Below are positions 1 to 10,328 of a DNA stretch of 20,870 nt, one piece after another. The stretch is from contig JANBQC010000505.1 of NCBI GenBank assembly GCA_027576995.1, positions 1-20,870 on the forward strand, written 5' to 3'. Origin of the DNA: Dimargaris cristalligena. Lineage: Eukaryota > Kickxellomycota > Dimargaritomycetes > Dimargaritales > Dimargaritaceae. How positions within the stretch are numbered: position 1 is the first letter of the stretch; each line of letters opens with the position of its first letter. Under the pieces are notes generated by a model that saw nothing but the letters and a program-made list of their open reading frames with translations, was not told where the DNA came from and made no database searches. The translations under genes were made by a program, and so were the position numbers.

Positions 1-847
1 TTGTCCCGTGGCTTTGCCGTCTTCCTAGACCGCGGGGTGCTTCCGAGACTAGTGGTTAGATATATGACGGGCGTTTATTGGATAATAGGGCGATTTTAAA
101 TATGAAGGAGTGAATGCTGAAGAAGTTCCTACATCTATAATGTAAGCATTCTATCCAAACTCCCAGAATGGCTTGATTGACATCTTTAATCTGGAAGTAC
201 ACTATTACAGGCCGCTACCACGATCTATTTTTATTACTACCACCGTACAGGTGAAATCCAATCCAATTGCATGTAGTTTTAAGTGTGCCTTGTATAGTTT
301 AACGGAAGGATCAAGTCTATAGCAAAAAGTGACATCTCCCCAGCAATCGGATATTTCGTTATACATCCTCTCTGTACCACAGCTATATTATTTTAATACT
401 TCATTCTACTCATAGTCAATCTATTTACCCAATGATTTATTGACCTCTGAGGCGGGGAAGCCGGGCCTCTCCACTCTATCTGGATAAAAATATTACTTCA
501 TTTTAGAAATTGGCTGCACCCGTACAATAAGCTTATGAACGAGTGAACGGACGAGCCATTAATTTGATGACATTTTATTAACAAGACCCGACCATTATTA
601 TAAATAATAGGCTACGATCGGACCACGTGAAAAACAAACGAGGGTCTTGCGGGTCACTCGAGGTCTCAGGTGGCTTGTATCAACACGGTAAAGGCGAGGG
701 ATCGGCTAGCTATCCAGCCCCAGCTTACATAAAGCATCGTTACCGAGTGCGGAGACCCCCCCCCCTCCGGCAAATTCCGGCTATTGCAACCCACTCATTA
801 ACATCACTTTGAAACCCGGTTGGAACTGTCCAATTAGGCCCTTCCAG
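1..847. other. intergenic spacer, possible gene end at left edge
   Basis: No gene is supported here. The first 99 bases form an open plus-strand frame entering from the left edge and ending in TAA at 97-99. The first 60 bases are GC-rich like the coding DNA elsewhere, so this could be the last codons of a gene outside the window, but nothing in it is recognisable. The rest is AT-rich. A short open frame at 627-812 starts with GTG and has no family features, so I do not call it. Confidence 0.4.
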
Positions 848-2654
848 TCACGCTAAAGGGGCCAGTGGTGCTGTATAGGGCTGGGGATTAGGACTAAAAT
901 GGGCCATCTGTTGAAGATCAGCGAGATAGTCAGGCTCCAGGTCCCGCCAGAAAATGGTTGAGTCCAACCGGCGGGGGGCCCAAGTGGCAGTATTGGCCGG
1001 TTGGACCACCCAACGACCCAAATCCGCTTCGGCGGTGATCTCGCCGGGCTTAAAAGCCGTGGCCAATACCGATACACCCATTTGGTTAGTATTGGTCAGA
1101 TACAACTGCTCCATGAGCGGAAGCTGAAGGTAATCCCATACGACTCGATCATCCGGAGTGCAGTTCCACAGCTGGCGCAGGGCATTAGCACCCCGGGGCA
1201 GTCCGGTCGTCCGCATAAAACTCACTAGTCGGCACTGACTGTCGCGCACTAAAAAGGGCGATAGACCGACTAATTCCCGGTCCACTAAGCGGGACAGCGA
1301 CGCCATATGTCCCGGCTCCTGGGCCACGGCGGCCAAAAGGAGGGCTAAACGGAGCATGGCCAGATAGTCGCATTTGTACCCATAAATAGTGTCCCACAGG
1401 GCGTCGATTTTCTTAATTTCGACCAAAAATTCCATCAACACGGTGAACCGGTGCGTGGTGGACAGCCGGGTCATGGCGAGAACCACGATATTTTTAAATA
1501 ACCGGCCATGGAGTTTTCGCAAAGCAATCCCGTCTCCCTCGGGGGTGATTCGCTCACCTCTAATCAGGCCCATTACCCAACCCAGTTCCGAAGGGGTCCA
1601 GCCTTGCAGGCCCATACTAAGCAAGGATGGGTCAGTCAGGGCCCGAATTAATGTCACGATATGGGAACCATCGGGCTGATCATCGATGAGCGCGAGCAGA
1701 GGCAGTCGGTTCCGCAACACCGAGACGGGCAGTCGATCAGGGCTCACGAATCGCCACACCTCCTTTTGAAAAAGGGGATGGTCCTGGTTGGTCTTCAGAT
1801 ACTGGTAGTACCGAAGGGTGGTCGACTGGCTCACGGTACGTACATAGTCAGACATGCCTCGAAGGGAATGGGAGGTCGAGGACCATTTGGAGTAAGCGGA
1901 ATAGAATATACTGCCGAGTAACTGTTGGCGAATGATTTGTCGCCAGGCCTGGATGGTTTCGCGAGATTCCATCACGGACAAATTTCTCGTGTTTGATAGC
2001 TGCAGACCGCTTAGAAATGCTGGGTAGAGGTGCTGGGGAGCCAAGAGATAGTTAGGTACCGAATGGATAGGCATATCAGTAGATTGGAGGGTTAATAAGG
2101 AGTGTCGAGGGTGGTTAAATCTCCTGGAGGTGAATCAAACAGGTATATTCCACTAAGAGGAGTTCGAAGAAGACCTTCCTCCAATTGAGCTATATACCTA
2201 CCGTATAATATCCGCTCTGGCTGCTTGAAACGAGAGCTGCCAATCGTTTAGATGTTCGGTACAAAGGACCACAAGCACCGAGATAGGCATAGTCTACGAT
2301 CATTTCGAGAATTTCCGTTGGAAGACAGTTTAATTGACGTGTCTGGTCCAGGCCTGGTTTCTTTGTCGAATGCTTGGGATAGCCACTGGATTCTACATCA
2401 GAATAACTATCTGAGGACTGGTTGGCTGTTGTCCCAGCGACTTCCTCAGGCAAAGTACTGGATAATACGGCAGGTTCTAAATTCATCTGATACTGTGAGC
2501 CAGTCAGGCTAACGTCCGCTATAGATGGCACTTCATTGGACTGTGTTTGACTTCCCAAATGTAACCCCGGAGCAGCGCGACTTGGTTGAGCTATAAAACA
2601 TATAGTTACGATATGAGCAATTGATTTAACAAGCTCACCATGTTGAAACTTCAT
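848..2654 (-). CDS. F-box-like protein with signal-like N-terminus (two exons)
   Basis: I read one spliced gene: exon 1 at 2654-2202, an intron at 2201-2033 (169 bases), and exon 2 at 2032-848, giving about 545 residues. The donor reads GTAGGT and the acceptor CCCCAG, preceded by a CTAAC branch-like site 18 or so bases upstream. The join is in phase (0/0), and exon 1 alone would end three codons past the donor. Residues 1-28 start with a Met and include a hydrophobic stretch (about 10-22) ending near SRAA, resembling a signal peptide. Residues 30-105 are Ser/Thr-rich and probably disordered. Residues 108-142 resemble an F-box (LPTEILEMIVDYA, then a basic SKRL region). The remaining 400 residues look alpha-helical and I do not recognise them. 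F-box proteins normally recruit targets to SCF ubiquitin ligases in cytosol or nucleus, which conflicts with secretion. The substrate is unknown. The splice model is strong and the function weak. Confidence 0.75.
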
Positions 2655-2683
2655 AGTTGCCTAACCCGATCTCAATGTCTAGA

Positions 2684-2689
2684 TATATA
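2684..2689 (-). promoter_or_regulatory. TATA-like element before the F-box-like gene
   Basis: A TATATA run lies about 30 bases upstream of the ATG at 2654 on the minus strand. The position is close for a TATA box, leaving almost no leader, so it may be coincidental in AT-rich DNA. Confidence 0.3.
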
Positions 2690-2715
2690 AACGGGGATGA
2701 AAGAAACACTGCTCG

Positions 2716-3288
2716 TTGACTTATAAAGCAGCCTGCACTAATCAAATTGGTCGAAATGACACTAAAAGTAAATGGCGAACTTGGACAACATTTAAAATTG
2801 GCCTTGAGGTTCTATTTAAGTTGAAAATAGGAGCCCAACATAGACTGGGCAAGGACGGGAAAAGGGGGGGGTGGTTTGTCAGCCATGCTATACAGGCAAA
2901 TGGCTATCCCCAAACGGACTGGCGGGGAAGTAGCGATGAATCGTCCATCAGCAAGGTAGTATCGTGCGACCACTATAAACGGTTCCTCGCTGGTGCCTAT
3001 CATAGTTACGCCATAGACACCGACGGATAGTTTACTGAATGAGTTGCTGTATACTAGGGTGCTGTATTTGCTCGAGGGGATTCACGATATAAGCTTACAC
3101 TCAACGCTATCAGTAGTTTTAAACGAATTCATACTTTTATCGTTGTACAAGGGGAGGCCGTCTAGCATATTGTGCGACCGACCCATAAAAATAAGACTTT
3201 GGGTCTGAGGGTTGAATCAACCGTAGGTCAATTGGAAGAGGGGTTATGGACGATTTTACCTTTGTTGGTATTTTGGGCCCCATTATAA
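2716..3288 (+). pseudogene. possible decayed RCC1-like fragment
   Basis: A plus-strand frame runs about 190 codons with only four internal stops, at 3028-3030, 3040-3042, 3055-3057 and 3163-3165, fewer than expected by chance in AT-rich DNA. It has no ATG start (the frame opens at a TTG). Around 2980-3027 the translation reads LAGAYHSYAIDTDG, which resembles the RCC1 beta-propeller repeat phrase (small residue, H-S, hydrophobics, D-G). Only one such repeat is visible, so the match could be coincidence. If real, it is a dead relic of an RCC1-type protein. Seen: the frame and motif. Inferred: decay. Confidence 0.25.
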
Positions 3289-4656
3289 TTCATTGGCTAA
3301 AGGCACTCGGGCTAATTGTATTTGTCGAGCTCGGAATAGTTTGAACTAAATGAGCCAGCCAGTACCTAGGTAGAAATCCACCGCATGTACACTTTACGCA
3401 TATTTATAATGCTATATATCAAAGTTGGGGATAGAGTGCATCGCTCTTTCTAAATTCGGATTTGGAATTATAATATTATACTTCCTCGGCTGTCTCTTCC
3501 CCTTACCCAAAAGTGGTACAGGGAATCTGGTGGAACTGAATAACCCCTGTCAAAACATCAGTGACTCGTTGTGCCGGACTATTGTCCCCTCCGGGATGAT
3601 CAGGCCGCCATCGGGGTAAATATATTAATGGTGAACGGGCTATCGTAGGATGGATATTGGTTAACTAATAATAAACGGGCTCAAGTACGTGTAATAAGAA
3701 GTGGCCGGTCCTAGGGATAGAATATATTAGGTGGTTTTTGTGGGTAGGTTGCTCTTTTGAGATCCGCATGTTCGCAAGTAAGATAGTCAAGATAAAAATG
3801 ACGGAGTAAGGTTCGTGCCCAACCCGGAGTGGTAGCCCTAGATAGGAGCAATATTGCCCCACCCGTCCCCTCACTATGGGATCGAGAAGAACTGGTGCCG
3901 CATTACTTTGGAGGATAAGGGCTATTAGGGACTAACCTTTTGTCGACAGGTAAATCTTTTAGCCATCCTAATATTTCGGACATTGGCCGCCACACTCTAT
4001 TCCCTCTACGCGCCTACCTCACACTTATCCATAATCGCTAGCTGTACCTATGGCTTTAGTCCAGTAACACTATAATGTCTACAAATGAGATGTCTTAGAT
4101 TGCGCGTGCCCTACCACACCCATTTAGCCAATTCCAACTATTATCCTCCCACCAGTCCATTTCTAAGCCCACTAAGCTAACCAAAGAAGTTCCTCGGACT
4201 ATATTATTTACTTACCAGTGAGAAAGGGGAGTGGGGGTACCTGAAACTCAGCCCGGTACGGCCCACCTACACGATCTTTATTTAAAACAAGAGTGGTTCG
4301 CAATCATAAAGAGACAAGATAAAGTAGTACCTGATGTACCGATCGGGTCAGTTTTATGTTTTACTTTATCTAAAAAAGTTACGAAAAAGAACAGCCAGTT
4401 TTAATAATAGCCCACGATTTATTAATGCTAGTTGTATTGATATTCAATGATAGATATAAGTGGCACGATAATGCTCGGATTAATGTAGTCCGAGTGAAGC
4501 CGACCCGGGCAGTGGCATGGGGTAGAAAAAAGAAAAGGTATAAGAGAAAAGGGGGGTATAACAAACGATTGGGGGAGGGGAAGATTTAATGATTGGGAAT
4601 GAATACATTTGGAGCACCTGAATAACCAAACGAAGACGAACCCGCCGTATGAGGAA

Positions 4657-5412
4657 CTAGGATAAACCAAACAGGGGACCGAGGTTGGGAATGACGGACA
4701 GCTGGTTAGAGTCCTGCGGGCCCAGAGGGATGCCCGCGAGGTTGGGCCGGGGTCGCTGGGCACCGGAGTCACGCTGGGGCGCCGGCGCGGGCTGCTGGGG
4801 CTGCGCGAAGTTCTGGAAGCTAGGGGGGGGTGGGGCGAAACCCTGGGGATTATTACCGCCGAAGCCGGGCGGGGCGAAGAACGGTGAGAATTGATTCGAA
4901 GCCGGTTGGAACTGCTGGGGCTGGGGCTGGGTAAAATGGCCGGCTGAGTGCTGGTTAAAGTTAAAACTGGGCTGGGGATCGGGCTGGGCCGGAGGGAAAA
5001 AGGGGGTGGTTCCCTGTCGACTTTGGGGTTGGGGGGGTGGGCTGGAACGAGCGGAATCCGAGTCGGACTTGCGGCCGCTGGAGGATCGGTGTTCCGGGCG
5101 CGGTTCGTCGGGGCCTGCACCTGAAGCGGGGTAGTCGTCGTCACCGTCGCTCTCCAACAACTTGCGGAGCCGGGCAAGTTGCTTGGGAGTCAGCTGGTCC
5201 CCCTCATCTGACGAAGGACTGTCCCCGTCGGCACCCCGGCTGCCGCTGCCTCCGGAACTGGACCGGCTTTTGGCGGGGTCCTCCGATCTATCGCGAGACG
5301 GGATGGAGGAACTCACGCAATCCTTGTGCAGACACACCCCCAGGGGCGCGTCAGCGGCAAAGACCGAGGACGTTAATCCCAGGACTAACAGGGATACTAA
5401 GATGGGCTTCAT
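4657..5412 (-). CDS. secreted Pro/Gln-rich low-complexity protein
   Basis: A 251-residue single-exon protein. It starts at an ATG (5412-5410) followed by a classic signal peptide: Lys at position 2, a hydrophobic core (residues 4-13), and a likely cut after Ala19 in the VFA-ADA context. The mature part has one close Cys pair (Cys27 and Cys32), then a Ser/Asp/Glu/Arg-rich stretch (about 35-125) with a short helical-looking segment near 75-90, then a Pro/Gln/Phe/Asn-rich tail (about 125-220) and a short hydrophobic end. No catalytic motif or known fold is visible. It may be a cell-wall, extracellular-matrix or otherwise secreted structural protein. The high GC and reading-frame bias support real coding. 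I do not recognise a family, and such low-complexity proteins are poorly conserved. An alternative frame at 4428-5177 is an overlap shadow of this gene. Confidence 0.7.
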   Translation of the reverse strand: MKPILVSLLVLGLTSSVFAADAPLGVCLHKDCVSSSIPSRDRSEDPAKSRSSSGGSGSRGADGDSPSSDEGDQLTPKQLARLRKLLESDGDDDYPASGAGPDEPRPEHRSSSGRKSDSDSARSSPPPQPQSRQGTTPFFPPAQPDPQPSFNFNQHSAGHFTQPQPQQFQPASNQFSPFFAPPGFGGNNPQGFAPPPPSFQNFAQPQQPAPAPQRDSGAQRPRPNLAGIPLGPQDSNQLSVIPNLGPLFGLS

Positions 5413-7221
5413 AGGAATGGCGGTGAAAGGTGGAGAGGTAGGCGAAGGGCTGAGGGCAAGCGATCGTCAATCAAGTTGAATCAGGGGGTATACAAATCAA
5501 TCAATACAATCAAGCAGTGGGGGGTGGAAAATGGCAATTGTGAGCAAACTAGAAGAAGGTCATTAACAAGGTCATGAAATCAATAAAAACTGAGTTATCG
5601 TTGGTATAGGGCAGTGGGCATTGGGATAGTTAAATCTGGGGGGAGGCAGCGGAGAATAGAGTTTAAATAGTATTGCATGTCCTGGCTCAATAGCGCCGGA
5701 CGAGACCGACTAGCGGGGACACTCCCGCCTATACCTACTATACTCCGCTGTTTCATACTTATCCTATTATTATCATTTTATATCAGGCTGGGGTTTAGGT
5801 ATCCTTAATCACTAAAGACCGGTGTGGTGAGGTGGGGTAGTGTAGCACAGGGATCCCGTCGCTGTCTGGCCAGGGTGGCTATCCGGCATTTTAGTGGCCA
5901 TGCTAATTATTTTTTTTCGATACGGTCTGTGGCGTCATGGAGAGGGGGGGGTGACTCGACCTGGGGTGTGACTCTACTGCTAAAGATTTAACGACGCCAA
6001 CACTGAATTATATGAATTTAAGCCAAGGAGGGCATGGAATGGAGGTTAGAAATACACGGAGTGCGACTCCTGCCAACGGCAAATTCTGGCGCAGAAGATG
6101 AGAAAGGAGCTCTTGAATCGCTGAACTGAATCGAGTCTCCTTCATTGTTCTCCTGCAGTGACTCCATATTTCGGCGTGATGGAGGGATGGAGGAGGAGAG
6201 GAGGGGACACATCGGAGAGCCGGTTTAACTGGAACTGGGCCATCAGCGCCCCCTCCCCTCCCACCCATTCCATGGCGGTGGACACGAGCTGCTAAGTCGC
6301 GCCTCGCATTGGAAGCTGCCGGGTTATACAACACAGGCTGGGTCTAGTCCAAGTCGGTACTTACGTGGCGTACGGTGACTATTGAGGAGCCCAAGGGAAC
6401 GGAGGCCACCTCACTCCCCCATTTGAGTTCAGGTACTATCCGAGCAGGCCGGAATATTCGGAATAGAGCAGCCCCAGCTTATCCTGAAATGGGGTCTTTG
6501 AATCGGATTTCATTTTGATTTGTTTCTGTTTATTTGGGGCCATTGGAATGCTGCGTGGGGGTGTGTGATGCGGGGAAGGAGGAGATAATTAATACTTTCT
6601 TCGGATTCGGCTGGGGAATACACATAGCCCATTTGTTAACCACACTTCTGGGCTGCATGGGCGATTCTAAAAGGAGAGGATTATGCCACGTGATATGGCC
6701 GGCTAAAGCCCAAACCCCTCCTCTTTAAGCCTCATCGCTCTTTGATTTCCCCGAGATGCGTGGTTTTATTTATAACCCCTTAGTAGTTGGTTATCACCAC
6801 TACCAACAGCCTCTCTCGCTCGCTCATTCATTCACTGGTTATCGCTGTCACACCGTGATTGGCGAATAAAAAGGGGGAACATACTTATGAACCACAGGGT
6901 AAATGAAGCAAGCGCTCCCGCCGGCTCGTTTACTAGGCCCGACACTACAAGTTTAGTTTTGGTTGCCAGTAGTCTGCCTACTTCCCCTCCCTATCACCAT
7001 TTATCGACCACCTAAAAACAACGAGGTGAATAGCAGAAAGTGGCAACTACGAAAAGACACGCCTAGCCTATATACTACCTAATTATCTCTTTCATTAATT
7101 TACGGGTGTATTATATACCACCGCTATATTGCTCCAAACTTCTCTCAGCCATCTGAGCCCATCGGCCGCGCTTCTACTTACTACCTCCTTCTTTTTTACA
7201 ATCCGATATATAGTCAACAAC
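5413..7221. other. spacer between divergent genes
   Basis: This 1.8 kb region separates the minus-strand secreted-protein gene from plus-strand SDF2, so it should hold both promoters. It contains short, mutually overlapping open frames in a GC-rich patch at about 6000-6350 and one GTAAGT donor-like site on the minus strand near 6365. These do not assemble into a coherent gene. No RNA gene or repeat family was seen. Confidence 0.45.
7069..7074 (+). promoter_or_regulatory. TATA-like element before SDF2
   Basis: TATATA lies 148 bases upstream of the SDF2 start codon, a plausible distance for a core promoter with a leader of roughly 110 bases. It is weak evidence on its own in AT-rich DNA. Confidence 0.35.
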
Positions 7222-7905
7222 ATGCCCCAATCGTCTTCCTTGACCCGGCGCACCCGGGCCCTGTACGCCCTTCTGGCGCTCGTTACTTTAGCCACAAGCA
7301 GCGCCCACGCAGGTCTCCAAATCCCGTTCCTGGAAAAGAGCCAGGAGGCCGTGACCTACGGCAGCGCCCTCAAACTGGCCCATGCGCCCACCGCTTATCA
7401 GTTGAATTCCCAGGATGTGCGCTACGGTACCGGCAGTGGCCAGCGGTCGGTGACCGGCCTCGACAAGAAAGCCGGCGCGGCCGGCTACTGGGTGGTCTAT
7501 GCCCCCGTCTCCTCCCCCTTAACCTCCGCTGACCCGACCCCGCAACGCGGCGATAAGGTGCCCTGCGGGGCCGTGGTGCGCCTCCAACACCCGGAATCAA
7601 CCACCTTCCTCCATTCCCACCGCTTCCAGTCCCCCATCTCGAACCAGCAGGAGGTGAGTGCCTTCGACGGCCAGGATGAGGGCGACAATTGGGTGATTGA
7701 GTGTGCCCAAGGTACCCAGTACTGGTCCCGGGAAAAGCGCGTGGCCCTGCGGCACCAGGTCACCAACTACTACTTGGCCGCCGATAGCCAGTACAAATAC
7801 AATAGCCCTATTCCCGGCCAACTCGAGATTTTTGGTCAGCCCCGGAGCAACGACAATAGCCAGTGGATGGCCCAAGAGGGCTTCTACATGCAGGCTCGGG
7901 AGTAA
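7222..7905 (+). CDS. SDF2: SDF2-type MIR-domain protein
   Basis: A 227-residue protein. I start at the ATG at 7222, because the open frame upstream of it contains only non-ATG codons. Residues 1-30 are basic then hydrophobic with a cut likely after Ala30, so it should enter the ER. Three MIR-type beta-trefoil repeats follow at about 44-94, 112-162 and 166-222, with the typical VTYGSALKL, VRLQHP and VALRHQ phrases and conserved Trp residues. Human SDF2 is about 211 residues, so the length fits. SDF2-like proteins work with ER chaperones and protein O-mannosylation machinery, whose PMT enzymes carry the same MIR fold. It ends FYMQARE, without an HDEL/KDEL signal, so retention would depend on partners. 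The gene is intronless and convergent with RAB5. Confidence 0.9.
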   Translation: MPQSSSLTRRTRALYALLALVTLATSSAHAGLQIPFLEKSQEAVTYGSALKLAHAPTAYQLNSQDVRYGTGSGQRSVTGLDKKAGAAGYWVVYAPVSSPLTSADPTPQRGDKVPCGAVVRLQHPESTTFLHSHRFQSPISNQQEVSAFDGQDEGDNWVIECAQGTQYWSREKRVALRHQVTNYYLAADSQYKYNSPIPGQLEIFGQPRSNDNSQWMAQEGFYMQARE

Positions 7906-8868
7906 AATGCCAAATGGGGGGCTCTCTGCTATATACCACCCAGCTTCTTCTTTTTTGCCGTCCACATTTACTGGCTGAACGGGGCGGGGTCGTTGTCTTG
8001 CACTGTCTATTAAAAATGGTTCCTAGGAACCCTTGATCTTGCACTAGCGTATTCGTGAAACCCCATGGAAATGCGAGTCCTGCGAAATAGTTTACCCCAT
8101 GAATAAGAATAAAACCGTTAGAAACGTGCAATGACTCAGTTTATTAGTTCCTTGGGGGGAGGATTCGATAGGCCCCATATCATTGATGGCCTTCAGGGTC
8201 GGGGAGTGGATACCACTATTAAATCCGGAATTTACCGGCCAACAAACGGCTACATAAATCACTATTACTATGGCTGAGAGGGGCTCTACTAATACCCACT
8301 TGGCATCGCCTTGACGAAGGTTTAAACTCGATTTTATGAGGGAATGACAGAGCGGTATGCTGAACAAAAGCAGCTGGAGCTACATAGACGAAATATAAAA
8401 AATAAAAAGAACGTAGACAAGTACCCAGTGAGTGATTGGTGACTATGATTACAAAATAAGAGTGGGGTGGTGAAGGGGCTGGACGGGGTGGTGGGGGTCC
8501 CCTCATGAATCATCCGAACCTCCGGCAACCGGGATGAGTAGGTTGGCAGATAGGGAGGGATGGTTGACAAATAAGGGCGGGAATTGATGATATAAAAGAA
8601 GACGAAAAGAGTGAGGTGAAATATGGAAGGATGCCGTGTGCGGGCATTAATGAATAGGCTTGGGCAATAAAGGGGAGGGCAGGCCAATCATAGTATCCTC
8701 CCATATTGCAAGAGAAATTAATAAGGCCGGATTCTCGTGGTAGAAGAGACCCACGAAAGCATGATACAGTAGTACATTGACCGCAGCGCCCACAAAGCCG
8801 GGTTCTAGGATGGGATGTAAGCGGGAAAAAGCGAGGGGTAAGGGTGCGGAAAATCGGCTATAATGGCC
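7906..8868. other. spacer between convergent genes
   Basis: About 960 bases lie between the ends of SDF2 (plus) and RAB5 (minus). It should hold both 3' ends. The several overlapping minus-strand frames here (around 7808-8704) have no family motif and do not extend a neighbouring gene. I see no feature. Confidence 0.45.
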
Positions 8869-9696
8869 TTAGCAAGCACAGCCCGAGGCATTGGTGTTGG
8901 CGGCCTGGCCCCCGGCTCCGGTAAAGCCACTCTCGTTAACCAGGTCGACGTTCACCGAGCCGGAGTTGAGCCCAGAGCCGCGGGAATTGCGGGCCATGGA
9001 TAGGATCTGGTCAGTTGGGAGCTTCTTGGCAATTTCGGTGAAGACCTCTTGGATACCCTCACCTGATTTGGCACTGGTTTCGAAGTAGAGCAGGCCGGCT
9101 TCGGCGGCGTACGCCTCACCCTCCTCGGTGGAGACCTGGCGGGGCTCGTATTCCGCGGGTTCGTCGGTTACGGTTTCACCTTCTTCAGCGTCGGCCGACG
9201 GGTTAGTTTCGGTGGCATCCGCAGTGCTCCCGGTGTCATTCTCGCTATCGGCGGGAACGGCCACGGGGGTGGAGGGCTGGACAAGGTCGAGTTTATTACC
9301 AACCAACGCAATGACCATATTTAGGTTGCCTTGGCGCTGCAGCTCCTTGACCCAGGTGCGGGCACGCTGGAGGGAGGTAGCCCGCGTGACGTCAAATACC
9401 ACCACAGCGGCGTGGGCATTGCGGTAATACATGGGTGCCAGGGAATAGAAGCGCTCCTGGCCGGCGGTGTCCCAGATTTCGAACTTGATGATCTTATCCT
9501 CGAGGCGGCATTTTTGGGTGACGAAGGCGGCGCCGATGGTGGGCTCACGGTTCTCGGCAAACGAATTGCGGGCGAAACGACACACAATGCTGGATTTGCC
9601 CACGGCGGCTTCCCCAAGCAGCACCAATTTCACCTGGATAGGCTTGGCTTCCGGGTTAGCGGGAAAGGTGGGGGCAATTTCGGTGGCCGAGCTCAT
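8869..9696 (-). CDS. RAB5: Rab5 (Vps21/Ypt5-type) small GTPase
   Basis: A 275-residue Rab GTPase, single exon, starting at the ATG at 9696 in a good CCACC context. The guanine-nucleotide motifs are all present: P-loop GEAAVGKSS (28-36), switch I with the GAAFVTQ phrase typical of Rab5 (55-61), WDTAGQERF (75-83), NKLD (134-137) and ETSAK (206-210). The C-terminus CAC is a geranylgeranylation CxC motif, and a Gly/Ser/Asn-rich hypervariable tail precedes it. Rab5 controls early-endosome fusion and endocytosis. The oddity is a 44-residue Asp/Glu/Thr/Ser/Pro-rich insertion at 141-184, between NKLD and the RQVSTEE phrase. Most Rab5 proteins are about 215 residues. The insertion stays in frame and carries no splice sites, so it is coding. 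The gene diverges from QCR8, sharing an 870-base promoter region. Confidence 0.95.
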   Translation of the reverse strand: MSSATEIAPTFPANPEAKPIQVKLVLLGEAAVGKSSIVCRFARNSFAENREPTIGAAFVTQKCRLEDKIIKFEIWDTAGQERFYSLAPMYYRNAHAAVVVFDVTRATSLQRARTWVKELQRQGNLNMVIALVGNKLDLVQPSTPVAVPADSENDTGSTADATETNPSADAEEGETVTDEPAEYEPRQVSTEEGEAYAAEAGLLYFETSAKSGEGIQEVFTEIAKKLPTDQILSMARNSRGSGLNSGSVNVDLVNESGFTGAGGQAANTNASGCAC

Positions 9697-10217
9697 GGTG
9701 GGTCAGGGCAGTGTAAAAGAAACTGAGGGGCGGGGAAGGTGAGAGAGGGAAAGTGAAATAAGTTAATGAGACACCGCTGTAGGGGCAATGGACTGGCAGC
9801 GGGAAGCGTCAGCTGCAAAAAGAATAGAGAAACTGCCGGCGGACAATGAAGACAGATGGACAGGGGAAAAAAGAGTACGTGGTGGAGTGAAGAAGAGGGA
9901 AAGAGAGGGAGAGAGGTATTACAAAGTCAAAGCATAGTGGAGTAGGGGGAGAGCACCGCCGTCTTTAGAGTGCATATAGCCACGGAACAGCGGAGCATGC
10001 TAAGTCCCGCTAATTTGAATCATGGAAGAAGGGTCTCTCTATGCCACTCATTATGCTGTGTAACAACCCCTCCCCTCCTCCTTTCACTGCCGAGTATATG
10101 TGCTACGCACTAGGTATTGTGCCTCGCTGGAATGACCGAAAACAAGTCACGGGGTTTAGCCCCAAACTAGAGCAACCCCTTCCCCTCCCACCATTCAAAA
10201 TATTCCCATTGACTCAA

Positions 10218-10224
10218 TATAAAA
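10218..10224 (+). promoter_or_regulatory. TATA box of QCR8
   Basis: TATAAAA at this position would give transcription starting near 10250, leaving a short leader exon that ends at the candidate donor at 10329. The fit with the proposed leader intron supports it. Confidence 0.5.
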
Positions 10225-10328
10225 TCCCCCACCCCATCCCACACACCCATTTCCCCCAACAAGCCCCTCTCGCTCGCCCACCCACGCCGATCCATTATAT
10301 TCCGACTACGAGAGGATATTTTAAGCTG

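Larger units (their letters stand above)
2655..4656. other. AT-rich spacer
   Basis: Two kilobases lie between two minus-strand genes. Apart from the decayed-looking frame at 2716-3288, described separately, I see only short open frames without family features. The promoter of the F-box-like gene must lie at the low-coordinate end and the 3' end of the secreted-protein gene at the high-coordinate end. No transposon ends, tRNA or long repeat were seen. Confidence 0.5.

Noticed and set aside
624..629. CACGTG palindromes at 624, 6687 and 11422 as a shared regulatory signal
   Set aside because: About five are expected by chance in a window of this length, and the three are not at a common distance from genes.
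6008..6420. Minus-strand gene with exons near 6420-6366 and 6212-6018, using the GTAAGT donor near 6365
   Set aside because: All three frames are open in this GC-rich patch, no acceptor gave a consistent in-phase join, and no family motif was seen.
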